This document shows, one piece after another, positions 9,764 to 18,338 of a stretch of 62,165 nt of DNA. The number at the start of each line of letters is the position of its first letter. The stretch's first letter is position 1. Below the pieces are notes generated by a model. The model saw nothing but the letters and a program-made list of their open reading frames with translations. It was not told where the DNA came from and did not search any database. A program made the position numbers and the translations under genes. Origin of the DNA: Kaistella gelatinilytica (GTDB taxonomy: Bacteria; Bacteroidota; Bacteroidia; Flavobacteriales; Weeksellaceae). The stretch lies in contig NZ_JADPVI010000005.1 of NCBI RefSeq assembly GCF_015679325.1, forward strand, positions 1 through 62,165. Direction: 5' to 3'.

Positions 9764-10597
9764 CTAAATTTTTGAAGAACGATATAGCGCAGGACTTTTG
9801 CCGGAATATCTTTTAAAATAGTGCGAGAACGTGTAGGAATCACCAAAATTCAATTCGTCTGCAATCTGCATAATTGTTTTATCTGTTGAATTCAAAAGAA
9901 TTTTCGCCTCATTCATTACAAATTCTGCGATGATTTGGGTGGCAGTTTTACCCGTTACGCTTTTCACCATCGAGGTGAGATGTCGGGACGTAATATGTTG
10001 CAGATCGGCATAGAATTTAGGAGATTTTTCTGTAATAAAATTTTGAAATACATTTTTCGTAAACTGAAACGTAATTTCGTCTGCACGGGACATCTTGTGC
10101 TGTTCAAAAAAATCATTCTGCAAATAAATTCCTGTGACGGTGTAGATCAAAGCTGAAAACAAATTCTCCAAAACTTTTTCATCAAAACCAATCTTTTCCT
10201 GAAAATCCTGCAGACATTTTATAGAATCGATCTGCTTTGATAACAGATCCATTTCCTGATCCGTAAAATCAGACAGTTCTTTAAAATAATGAATAAAGTA
10301 TTTAAATACCTTTAATTTGTTCAGCTTAATATTGATAACTGTTAGAAAACTTTGTTGATAAACCAAAACTTTCATCTCAAAATCAGGTGTAATTTGTTCT
10401 ATCGATTTCACCTGACTTGGTTCAAAAAAAACGATGGAATTTTTAAGCAAAGAAATAGTTTCCTCCTTTTGCACAATTTGTGCTTCTCCATTTTGAGTTA
10501 GAAAAATTACAGCATTTTCGGGATTTTGAAGGGCGTCGAGAAAGCTTTCATCATCCTTATTTCGTTCTGTAAAAACCCAGAGTTTTTTTTGCTGCAT
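9764..10597 (-). CDS. AraC-family transcriptional regulator
   Basis: A 277-residue protein with a cupin-like N-terminal sensing part (NAVIFLTQNGEAQIVQKEETISLLKNSIVFFEPSQ) and a C-terminal double helix-turn-helix (about 185-277: HLTSMVKSVTGKTATQIIAEFVMNEAKILL, then IADELNFGDSYTFSHYFKRYSGKSPALYR), the AraC/XylS signature. It precedes the TolC-HlyD-MFS genes on the same strand and most likely controls that efflux operon. The inducer is unknown. Confidence 0.9.
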   Translation of the reverse strand: MQQKKLWVFTERNKDDESFLDALQNPENAVIFLTQNGEAQIVQKEETISLLKNSIVFFEPSQVKSIEQITPDFEMKVLVYQQSFLTVINIKLNKLKVFKYFIHYFKELSDFTDQEMDLLSKQIDSIKCLQDFQEKIGFDEKVLENLFSALIYTVTGIYLQNDFFEQHKMSRADEITFQFTKNVFQNFITEKSPKFYADLQHITSRHLTSMVKSVTGKTATQIIAEFVMNEAKILLNSTDKTIMQIADELNFGDSYTFSHYFKRYSGKSPALYRSSKI

Positions 10598-10786
10598 TTC
10601 CGTTTATTAAATCTTTTCCTAGTAAAAATAATAAAAAAACAGGTTGGTTGATAATTAAACTGCAGAATTTAAAGTCTATTTGAGATGAAGTGCTGATGAT
10701 TCATAATGATTTCAAAAATCACCTGATCTCAATTCTGGTCAAATAAATTAGAAAAAACTTTTTTTGGACGTTCTAAAAATAAATAA

Positions 10787-10834
10787 AAAATTCCTGACAG
10801 ATGATGCGAAAAACATCTCTATCAGGAATTTTAA
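10787..10834 (-). terminator. terminator after hcp copy 2
   Basis: AAATTCCTGA and TCAGGAATTT form a stem with a second inner stem AGATG/CATCT. On the minus strand a T-rich run follows. It lies about 50 bases past the hcp stop codon. Confidence 0.7.
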
Positions 10835-10884
10835 AATAGTTTTACATTGGTATAAAACAGAAGGTAAATCTTATACTTTACCTT

Positions 10885-11292
10885 TTATTTACCTGGCCAA
10901 ACTCCTTCATAAGCAGAAGTACCGTAGTCGATTTTCTCTGCGCTTACTACGAAAGAGATCAACATGTTGTCTGAATCGATCGCATCGAAATCTACTTCGT
11001 GCTGGATCACGTAACCGTTGTTCCATTTCAAAGTGATCAATGTTCCTTCTTCGTGAGATTTATTGAAAGTAATTTCACCCGTTGTTGGTTTGTATTTCCC
11101 GTTCAATAAACTTTCCAAAACGTGCGCATCTTCAGTCGCTTCGATGGTAATTTTGATCAATGCATTTGAAGGATCTGAAGCTACACGTCCGGAAACGTCA
11201 GTAGATCTCGATACACTGTAATTAAGTTTTAAAACTTTCTGCTCTGCGCCTCCGTTGAATTTTAGAACGCCTCTTGAATTGTTTGCTGCCAT
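10885..11292 (-). CDS. tssD: Hcp tube protein TssD, copy 2
   Basis: A complete 135-residue Hcp, the inner-tube subunit of the T6SS, also usable as carrier or chaperone of effectors. It begins MAANNSRGVLKFNGGAEQ and ends VWPGK. The protein is identical to copy 1 although about two dozen third-codon bases differ. It is divergent from tssF, with the shared palindrome between them, and has its own terminator, so it is probably a monocistronic, highly expressed gene. Confidence 0.92.
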   Translation of the reverse strand: MAANNSRGVLKFNGGAEQKVLKLNYSVSRSTDVSGRVASDPSNALIKITIEATEDAHVLESLLNGKYKPTTGEITFNKSHEEGTLITLKWNNGYVIQHEVDFDAIDSDNMLISFVVSAEKIDYGTSAYEGVWPGK

Positions 11293-11359
11293 GATTTCTA
11301 AATTTTAAATTATTGAATTACTTTTAAATTATTTTAATGTCTTTCTGTTTTTGATAATT

Positions 11360-11407
11360 CAAAGATAAACCCACTTTTCAATATTCTTTGTAGTAATTCT
11401 ACTACAA
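11360..11407 (-). promoter_or_regulatory. hcp copy 2 promoter and palindromic operator (hcp/tssF divergent region)
   Basis: TATCTTTG on the minus strand (11360-11367) is a -7 element 68 bases before the hcp start. The palindrome TTGTAGTAATTCTACTACAA (11388-11407) follows after the same 20-base gap as in copy 1. The operator is about 190 bases upstream of tssF on the other strand and could serve both. I found no exact TAnnTTTG on the plus strand; TAGTTTTTG at about 11540 is a near match. Confidence 0.62.
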
Positions 11408-11600
11408 TTTTGAACATTATTTTTATTGAACTACAAAATTTATACAAATAAACACGTCAAATAAAATGTTAAATTTTGCTAAAAGACTAGATTTCAAAGC
11501 ATTAAAATCGCACGTATTTAATTTAAATTTATGTACATTTAGTTTTTGAGAAATAATAGTGTAATTCAACAGAAAACCAGACATCATTCGGTAAATCAAT

Positions 11601-13475
11601 ATGAATTTAAATCAACAAATTTACTCTAAAGAAGCCATTAAGGCTAGAATGTTGCAAAACGCCACAAAATTGTGGGGACTAAAGAACATCCAGTCTCTCG
11701 ACCCTTTCGTCAAGTTACTTATTGACGCTTTCAGCACAGAAATTTTTAAAGCAAACAATGAAATTGAAAGCATAAATGGTAGAATTTTAGAAAAATTATC
11801 CCGTTTATTGACGCCGACAAAATACGCGCACCCAAATCCTTCCCATGCCATTGCTTTTTCCTATCCGGATGAAGACAAGGAATTGATCATGGAACATTCG
11901 GAATATTTTCTGAAAAAACAGCTGAATTCTCTTCAGAAAAACCAATCTGACAAACAGGTGGAAATTTCTTTCACTCCCATCGACAGTGTTGAATTGATCA
12001 GGGCTCAAACTGCCTTAATCATTGTGGGAAATACAGCTTACAGTATTGATGAAGAACTCAATAAAATTCCTATTCTTCGATTGGAAGCTAAGGTGGAGGA
12101 ATATCGAACGATCAAATTAGGAATCGACATCAGCGATTATAATTCTGAAGTTTTTCCGACAAAAATTGCTTTATTCTGTTCAAATCCTACCTACGAAAAT
12201 GTTGATTTTGTTTATCGGCTTTTGCCTCATGTGAAGGTTTTTCATAATGATATTCCTTTAGAAGTATCATCAGGATTAAGTTATCATGAAGACAGAACTT
12301 CAGAAGGTTTTGAAAAGATTTTTGAATTCCAGTCCATCAAAGAAAAAATTAAAGAAGACATTAAGAATACGTACCGGGAAAAATTTATTGAAGTTACCGG
12401 AATTTATCCTTCGATGTTTAAAAAAATAGAACCGGGATTGCCAGATGATATTGACGATGGAAATACAGCATGGGCACCTTACCGAAGTAAAAAAATCCTT
12501 TGGCTAAAACTTGAATTTCCACCACAGTTTACCGCAGAAATTTTGGAAAATTTTCTTTTTGTGTTAAATGCTTTTCCCATCTACAACCGCGGTTGGAAAA
12601 AAACCGAATATGCTTTGGATATTATGGGGAATAATATTCCGCTGGAAACCACCGATGACGAATTTTTTCTATACGTAGATGAAGTGATCGACGGAAAAGG
12701 AAAAAAATATATGGAAATCCCCTTTACACCAACAGGAAATCTCGACGGTGATCTGTATACCCTGAGAAAAGGTGGAATGGAAAGATTTACAAACCGCAAC
12801 GCCACAGATCTTATGGCACACGTGATGGAGCTGCTTCGGGATGAAGTGGCCGCGTTTTCCATCATCAACAGGGATAAAGTAAAAGATGTTCTTGGAGAAA
12901 TTTCTGAGAAAATGAAAGGCTTGATGAAGAAGGTTGAAATCGCCAATCAGGAATTGAAGGAAGATGTGAATTATGTGATCATAGAACCGGTAGAAAGCGC
13001 AGCGCACACTTATGCTTCTTTCTGGATCTCACACTGTACTTTGGCAAATAATATCCGGCCGGGAACCGTTTTTAATTCGCAAAAAAGAGCGCAGTCTTTA
13101 ACTCTTCTTACTCAAACTTCCGGTGGCGCAGAAGAGCAGAAACAGTCAGACACTATTTTAGCTTACAAATACGCTTTGACGACGAAAGACAAAATAATTT
13201 CGGTAGAAGATGTAAAAAACTACTGCAAAATGATCCTAAAAGATTCATTGAAAAAAATAAATGTGTCGAGAGGAACGATGATCAGTGATAAACCCCGCGA
13301 AGGTTTTATCCGAACGGTAGATATTGAAATCGTTGTACAGGATTATTCCTATTACGGAAGTAAATACTGGAATAATATGGCAACTACGATGAAAAATAAC
13401 ATCAAAAATAAAGCGATAGACGGAATAGAATATCGACTAAAAATAAGTGAGGATGCGGCAATTCTAGAGGTTTAA
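11601..13475 (+). CDS. tssF: T6SS baseplate subunit TssF
   Basis: A 624-residue baseplate wedge protein. The N-terminus (IYSKEAIKARMLQNATKLWG, then SLDPFVKLLIDAFSTEIFKANNE, RLLTPTKYAHPNPSHAIAF) is the characteristic TssF start in T6SSiii. The rest is a mixed alpha/beta protein without membrane segments. It is first of the plus-strand core operon and ends 10 bases before tssG. TssF and TssG build the wedge that joins the sheath and VgrG hub to TssK. Confidence 0.92.
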   Translation: MNLNQQIYSKEAIKARMLQNATKLWGLKNIQSLDPFVKLLIDAFSTEIFKANNEIESINGRILEKLSRLLTPTKYAHPNPSHAIAFSYPDEDKELIMEHSEYFLKKQLNSLQKNQSDKQVEISFTPIDSVELIRAQTALIIVGNTAYSIDEELNKIPILRLEAKVEEYRTIKLGIDISDYNSEVFPTKIALFCSNPTYENVDFVYRLLPHVKVFHNDIPLEVSSGLSYHEDRTSEGFEKIFEFQSIKEKIKEDIKNTYREKFIEVTGIYPSMFKKIEPGLPDDIDDGNTAWAPYRSKKILWLKLEFPPQFTAEILENFLFVLNAFPIYNRGWKKTEYALDIMGNNIPLETTDDEFFLYVDEVIDGKGKKYMEIPFTPTGNLDGDLYTLRKGGMERFTNRNATDLMAHVMELLRDEVAAFSIINRDKVKDVLGEISEKMKGLMKKVEIANQELKEDVNYVIIEPVESAAHTYASFWISHCTLANNIRPGTVFNSQKRAQSLTLLTQTSGGAEEQKQSDTILAYKYALTTKDKIISVEDVKNYCKMILKDSLKKINVSRGTMISDKPREGFIRTVDIEIVVQDYSYYGSKYWNNMATTMKNNIKNKAIDGIEYRLKISEDAAILEV

Positions 13476-13485
13476 GGATTACTTT

Positions 13486-14430
13486 ATGAAAAAAGACACT
13501 ACTTATTTGGCACAACTCGATTATAACACTTTAGGAACAGATTTTAAAGTAGAAGTTGTCGCTGCCAATCTTTTAAAATATTACGACGAAAATTCAAACA
13601 TATTTATTAAAAGAACGGGTATTAATGACAGACCTTATTTAAAGGACCTTAAAAAAGTATACTTCAGCAATTATGGATTAGACGAAGAAACCATTATCAT
13701 GGAAACTTATCGGGAAAGCCTCTATGACTATCTCCCGGAAGGACTTTTTCACCCTCCAACACTCGGTAACTATAATAAAGGTGTAGAAAATGTAGTAAAA
13801 GAAATTCGTCGGCAAAAAGAAGTGGAAGAAAATGCACGCAATTTTTTTCAGCCTTTTGAATTAGAAATTTTCCACACAGAAATTTTAGCGCTTTTAAAAG
13901 AATCTGAATATTCCATCGCAGATAAATCTGATGTTTTAACGAACACCTTGGCAGAACTTTGGCCTTTAATAAAAGATCTGGACAGAAATACAGCCCATAT
14001 TTTTTTCTATATCATCCCTTTTTTGCATGAATTCAGGGGAAATGTTGAATGGATCGAAAGCTTTCTCTCCGCGTTTTTAAAATTGAACGTCAATATTACA
14101 TTTGTCCCAAACAGTATAGAATCTTTTGAAGATAAAACAGATATGATGGTTCTGGGAAAAGCAAAACTGGGCATTTCTTTGATACCAAATGGCAAACATA
14201 TGGACGGTGAACGCAACTGGAAAGTTAATATCGGACCCATTCAATATGAACAAATCTATAAATTTATACCGGGACATCCTTTTCGTGAACTTTTATTGAA
14301 AATTTACGACTATCTTTTCCCTCTTTCTGTTAAGATCTTTGAAGACTTTATAACGGAGAAAAATGAGAGATCTTTTTATTTAAATGAGACCGAAAACACG
14401 AGCAGACTTAGTTATTCGACTTTCATTTAA
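13486..14430 (+). CDS. tssG: T6SS baseplate subunit TssG
   Basis: A 314-residue partner of TssF in the baseplate wedge. The YDYLPEGLFHPPTLGNY motif and the helical segment EIRRQKEVEENARNFFQPFELEIFH are typical of T6SSiii TssG. It has no signal peptide or membrane helix. It lies tightly between tssF and tssN. The call rests on position and motif. Confidence 0.85.
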   Translation: MKKDTTYLAQLDYNTLGTDFKVEVVAANLLKYYDENSNIFIKRTGINDRPYLKDLKKVYFSNYGLDEETIIMETYRESLYDYLPEGLFHPPTLGNYNKGVENVVKEIRRQKEVEENARNFFQPFELEIFHTEILALLKESEYSIADKSDVLTNTLAELWPLIKDLDRNTAHIFFYIIPFLHEFRGNVEWIESFLSAFLKLNVNITFVPNSIESFEDKTDMMVLGKAKLGISLIPNGKHMDGERNWKVNIGPIQYEQIYKFIPGHPFRELLLKIYDYLFPLSVKIFEDFITEKNERSFYLNETENTSRLSYSTFI

Positions 14431-14464
14431 TTTAATTATATTTATAAACTAAAACAAGAATACG

Positions 14465-15367
14465 ATGGAGTTGAGCTCTGTTAAAGGAATTTTTTTAAGG
14501 TATTTGTTAATGCCAATTTTTGCAGCCGTTATGATTTTCATAATGGGCGCGATCCGTAAAGGCAAACCAGACATCAAGATCAGAACGATCATCATTTATG
14601 TTTTACTAACCTCTCTTTCTTTTGCGCTTCTAGGGTTTTTGGGCTTTTCCGGTAATCTTTTTAGTCCTTACTGGTATCTTTTAAGCATGGGTATTAGTTT
14701 AGGATTGGGGATTTTACACGTTAATTTGCTGCACTTCTATTTTAGAAAGCATTTCGAGAAAATGTGGAAAGCCATACTTTTTGAGTTTGTTTTAACGATC
14801 ACGTGTTTAATCGTCGGCGGTTATTTTTTCGCTTTGATTTTTAATTTTACAGGTAAAGGTTTAGGCAATGAATATATGGCTGCAAGCAGTTTATTTATTT
14901 TTATCCTTCCTCTAATTTTTTACTACAGTTATCTGCAATTTATTAGCATTCCATTTGATATTTATAAAACGTGGCAGTTTGATCCGGATCAGAAAGCCTT
15001 TAATTTTAAAGGAGTCGATTTTGATCAGTTACTCGTTTTAAATGTTGAGCTCAGTAAAAAAGTTGATGACGAGCAGCGATTTAACATTAAAGCAAAAACA
15101 CTTCCTACAGAAATTACTTTTGGAGAATGGTTTTTTAGAGTGGTTGATGATTACAATTTTAAAAATGCCAATTCTAAAATTCAGCTTTTTGATGAAACGG
15201 GAAAAGCATTTTACTGGATATTTTATGTAAAGAAATCATTTTTCAGCATGAGAAAATATATCGATTTTGAAAAAGATATTTTGACCAATAATCTCACTGA
15301 GAACGAATATGTAATTTGCAAACGGGTTATTAACAATAAGGAGGAAGGCTTTTCCTTTAAAAATTAA
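14465..15367 (+). CDS. tssN: T6SSiii inner-membrane protein TssN
   Basis: A 300-residue protein with about five hydrophobic helices in the first 165 residues, followed by a soluble C-terminal domain (residues 170-300). TssN is confined to Bacteroidota T6SSiii and is thought to stand in for part of the missing TssJLM envelope complex. Only 5 bases separate it from tssK. Operon position and topology agree with the family. Confidence 0.85.
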   Translation: MELSSVKGIFLRYLLMPIFAAVMIFIMGAIRKGKPDIKIRTIIIYVLLTSLSFALLGFLGFSGNLFSPYWYLLSMGISLGLGILHVNLLHFYFRKHFEKMWKAILFEFVLTITCLIVGGYFFALIFNFTGKGLGNEYMAASSLFIFILPLIFYYSYLQFISIPFDIYKTWQFDPDQKAFNFKGVDFDQLLVLNVELSKKVDDEQRFNIKAKTLPTEITFGEWFFRVVDDYNFKNANSKIQLFDETGKAFYWIFYVKKSFFSMRKYIDFEKDILTNNLTENEYVICKRVINNKEEGFSFKN

Positions 15368-15372
15368 ACAGT

Positions 15373-16518
15373 ATGATTGAGCCAATAAAACATTACGCCG
15401 TCAATTGGGTAGATGGAATGAAAATTTCCAGAGAGCACTTGATACAGCAGGAAAACTTCATAATTGATGCTATTCGGGACGCTAATTCCGTTAAAATAAA
15501 TGCTTTTAATTATGGTTTGCTGCCATTTTCAGACAGTTACGGAGACAAGCGCATTTTTGAGATCCAATCTACTGCGACCAACGATGCACAATTAATTATA
15601 AAAAAATTGTCAGCAGTTACATTAGCCGGTCATCGAATAGAAGTCAATGATTTTAAAGTGAACATCCGCAGTTTAGCCAAAGAGCTTAATACTGAAGACA
15701 ATGAGAGTAACGGCGATTACTACATTCTGGCATCTGTAAATCCTTTTGACAAAATCTCTTTCGGGGAAATAAATTCGGAAGAAATTCCACCCAGACATCC
15801 GTTTACGAAGGCAAACTCCAAAATAGAACTTGTCGATACTGCTTTACTGTTAAGTGGATATTCTGGCGGAAATTTTATTATTTTAGGTAAAGTGGCTATT
15901 AAATCTGGAATTGCGCAGATCGATGAGCATTTTATTCCACCATGTACTTCTGTGGAAGCGCATCCTAAACTGGTAGAATACTATAATCAATATTCTCATT
16001 CGATGAGTAATTTAAGGGTTTATGCCTTTAAAATTTTACAGAAAGTTGCCCATAAAAATCAAAATGATGAACTGGCCAATAATGTAAAAAAGATTTGTAA
16101 AACAATCGTAAATCATATCAGCGAAAACTATTTTGAATTTAAAAATATGGTGTACAATGAGCCACCAATTTATATGATGAATGTTTTTTCTAAATTAGCA
16201 CTTCACCTGTACAATGACACGCAGATGATGATCCCGGCTGAACTGGAAGAAATGCTTAATTACAGTTTAGAATGGAGCGAAGTAGCTCCTCATACTCTAC
16301 TAAACCAGCTTTCAAGCGTTGCAGAGATCGATTACGTTCATCATGATACGGGCGAAATTTTCCGCAATACGCAAATAATGCTAAAAAGTCTGGAGCAGGT
16401 TTTAGGTAAACTGAGTGAACTGGATTATATCGGTCAGAGAAAAGAAAATGTGATCGTAAATGAGCAGCAGGTAAAATCGACCAATGATCCTAAAAAAGGA
16501 TGGAGTGTTCTAGATTAA
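15373..16518 (+). CDS. tssK: T6SS baseplate subunit TssK
   Basis: A 381-residue soluble protein beginning MIEPIKHYAVNWVDGMKISREHLIQQE, the recognisable TssK start. TssK is the trimeric adaptor that links the cytoplasmic baseplate to the membrane complex. Length is slightly short of proteobacterial TssK but normal for T6SSiii. It is followed by a 75-base gap and the regulator gene. Confidence 0.9.
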   Translation: MIEPIKHYAVNWVDGMKISREHLIQQENFIIDAIRDANSVKINAFNYGLLPFSDSYGDKRIFEIQSTATNDAQLIIKKLSAVTLAGHRIEVNDFKVNIRSLAKELNTEDNESNGDYYILASVNPFDKISFGEINSEEIPPRHPFTKANSKIELVDTALLLSGYSGGNFIILGKVAIKSGIAQIDEHFIPPCTSVEAHPKLVEYYNQYSHSMSNLRVYAFKILQKVAHKNQNDELANNVKKICKTIVNHISENYFEFKNMVYNEPPIYMMNVFSKLALHLYNDTQMMIPAELEEMLNYSLEWSEVAPHTLLNQLSSVAEIDYVHHDTGEIFRNTQIMLKSLEQVLGKLSELDYIGQRKENVIVNEQQVKSTNDPKKGWSVLD

Positions 16519-16583
16519 GTAAAAAATGATCTGCCAACAGATTTTATAATAAAGTATCTTGAAAAAAGTTAAGGAGTAATTAA

Positions 16584-16604
16584 ATGAGTTTATATGCGAA
16601 ATAA
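16584..16604 (+). promoter_or_regulatory. six-codon leader ORF overlapping the regulator start
   Basis: The Shine-Dalgarno-like AAGGAG (16571-16576) is 7 bases from an ATG that opens the frame M-S-L-Y-A-K-stop. This frame ends 11 bases inside the following regulator gene, whose own ATG is at 16594. The ribosome-binding site therefore fits the leader better than the regulator, suggesting translational coupling by re-initiation. Speculative but directly visible. Confidence 0.35.
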
Positions 16605-17265
16605 TTCTACTAATTTAGTCCGTTTTTCTATTGCTGAAAGTGATTATTACTTTAAACAGTTTTTGATCAAAATGCTTTTAGAAAATCCCTTCTATTCCAT
16701 TGTTAATGATTGCAATAATGGGAATGAACTGATCAACAGACTGTACAGAAAACAAGAAGATATTTTCATTCTTAACCTCTTTATGCCCATTCTTAGCGGC
16801 ATAGAAGCGATAAAATTTATACGCGAAACAAATAATACCGTTCCGATCCTCACCTATTCTGACACTTACCAGGAAGATATGGCTAATCTCATCGCAGATA
16901 TTCCCAATGTTTTTTACTGTCAAAAAAACAGCATAATCATCAAAGACTTACTTAGAAATTGCATCTTGTCTGAAAATAGTAATTATGAAGATTATAAAAA
17001 AGAATGGGCATCGCAATCTCAATCGGTGCAAAACTATATGGAAAGACAGAAGCGGGAACAGCAGGACATTTCTGTAACTGAAATCCAAATTATTAAACTT
17101 TCCTACGAAGGCTACAGCAACAAAGAGATCGGGGACAGAATAAATCTCAGTGCAAGAACTATTGACACTTATATCACGCGTCTTACAGAAAAATTAGGTT
17201 TAAAAAGCAAACTGGATCTGGTGAGATTTTGCGTGGAGAAAGGGTACTATAACTCAAGTATTTAA
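16594..17265 (+). CDS. LuxR/NarL-type response regulator with degenerate receiver
   Basis: A 223-residue regulator. The N-terminal 120 residues look like a CheY-type receiver (acidic E15/D17, a Thr and a Lys at expected places), but the phospho-acceptor position reads FILNLFMP, with Asn (about 61) instead of Asp. The C-terminus (about 155-220: TEIQIIKLSYEGYSNKEIGDRINLSARTID) is a LuxR-type helix-turn-helix. It sits within the core T6SS operon between tssK and tssQ, so it probably controls T6SS expression without ordinary phosphorylation. The next frame upstream is closed by a stop, which supports this start. Confidence 0.85.
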   Translation: MRNNSTNLVRFSIAESDYYFKQFLIKMLLENPFYSIVNDCNNGNELINRLYRKQEDIFILNLFMPILSGIEAIKFIRETNNTVPILTYSDTYQEDMANLIADIPNVFYCQKNSIIIKDLLRNCILSENSNYEDYKKEWASQSQSVQNYMERQKREQQDISVTEIQIIKLSYEGYSNKEIGDRINLSARTIDTYITRLTEKLGLKSKLDLVRFCVEKGYYNSSI

Positions 17266-17271
17266 AATATT

Positions 17272-17805
17272 ATGATATCATCCGGACAAAAAAGGCTTAA
17301 TAGAGACGACGTACAAAAAGGGACTAGAAATTTTATTCTTTCCTTTATAATCCTTTGCGGAATGGCTTTCTGTGCAGTTTTTTTATTTTTTAAAAGTGCT
17401 GAACTGCAGAAAAAAGAAATACACGATGATTTAGAAGCGTACCGAAGTATGCTCGGTAGAAATGAAGTTCTTAACATTAAATTAGACACCATTTATTATA
17501 AAATGACGCAGATGAGCAATGAGAAGACTCAAAACGACATTTTTCTTCGAAATTCAATTATCGAAGATATTCAGGTCGGGCGGGATATTATCGGGAAAGA
17601 CAGCGCAGCAGATCTGCGCCAGATCTCAAAACTTCTGGGGCAATTGCAACCAATGCTTACTTACAAAAATGAACTTTTGAAAAAAAAGATGGAAGAAAGC
17701 AGTTATGCCAGATTATTAAGACAGTGTATTGAAAGCAATACCAGAGCTGAAGCAGTGGTGAGAAACAATACGAAAATTCCGGGGAAATTATTTAATAAGA
17801 AATAA
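17272..17805 (+). CDS. tssQ: T6SSiii bitopic membrane protein, TssQ-like
   Basis: A 177-residue protein with a short cytosolic N-terminus, one membrane helix (about 22-41, FILSFIILCGMAFCAVFLFF) and a coiled-coil-rich periplasmic part. It lies 6 bases after the regulator and one base before the next gene. By gene order (N, K, Q, O, P, R) it is most likely TssQ of the T6SSiii envelope complex. The letter could be exchanged with TssO, since both are small bitopic proteins. Confidence 0.65.
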   Translation: MISSGQKRLNRDDVQKGTRNFILSFIILCGMAFCAVFLFFKSAELQKKEIHDDLEAYRSMLGRNEVLNIKLDTIYYKMTQMSNEKTQNDIFLRNSIIEDIQVGRDIIGKDSAADLRQISKLLGQLQPMLTYKNELLKKKMEESSYARLLRQCIESNTRAEAVVRNNTKIPGKLFNKK

Positions 17806-17806
17806 T

Positions 17807-18307
17807 ATGCAGGTCAATATAACATTATCGAATAAAGAAAAACGACATTATTTCCTCTATCTTTTGGGAATGATGCTTATTACAATACTGATCGTTTCAG
17901 TATTGACGCTAAGAAAATTCCCTTCGCCTTTTGGAGACGCAGATCTTCATTCTGTATTGGTCCTGGAGGAAAAATCGAAATTTGATGAAGCGCAAAAATC
18001 CATCCAGAAAAACATCGACAGTACTTTCGCGCTCATCGAAAAATTTGATCCTGAAAAGAATGATCCAATGAAGGAAAATGCGATCGATATAGGCATCAGT
18101 GATATTGGTAATGCTTTTAAAATCACGGCAGTTACAGATAAACGGCAGAACGGATATGCCAGAATCGCCAATTTTTATAAAATGTACGAACTCGATAAAA
18201 AAAACATGCACATCAGTACAGAAAACGTTGATCTCTTCAAAAAACAATATGACAATTGTCTCATCAACGTAAAGGAAAGAGCTCAACAAAGAAATCAGCA
18301 GCAATAA
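17807..18307 (+). CDS. tssO: T6SSiii bitopic membrane protein, TssO-like
   Basis: A 166-residue protein starting NKEKRHYFLYLLGMMLITIL, with one membrane helix at about 15-34 and a charged periplasmic domain ending in a Gln-rich tail. It belongs to the small bitopic proteins of the T6SSiii membrane complex. The assignment to TssO rests on order and topology. It is co-translated with the preceding gene (one-base gap). Confidence 0.65.
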   Translation: MQVNITLSNKEKRHYFLYLLGMMLITILIVSVLTLRKFPSPFGDADLHSVLVLEEKSKFDEAQKSIQKNIDSTFALIEKFDPEKNDPMKENAIDIGISDIGNAFKITAVTDKRQNGYARIANFYKMYELDKKNMHISTENVDLFKKQYDNCLINVKERAQQRNQQQ

Positions 18308-18338
18308 ATTTGGATAATGAAAAGTAAAACTAACTAAC

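Noticed and set aside
10764..11036. Plus-strand 90-residue open frame
   Set aside because: It overlaps the hcp copy 2 terminator and 3' end on the opposite strand and has no recognisable domain.
12581..13007. Overlapping minus-strand open frames inside tssF
   Set aside because: They are complements of a conserved coding region with no ribosome-binding site or plausible domain.
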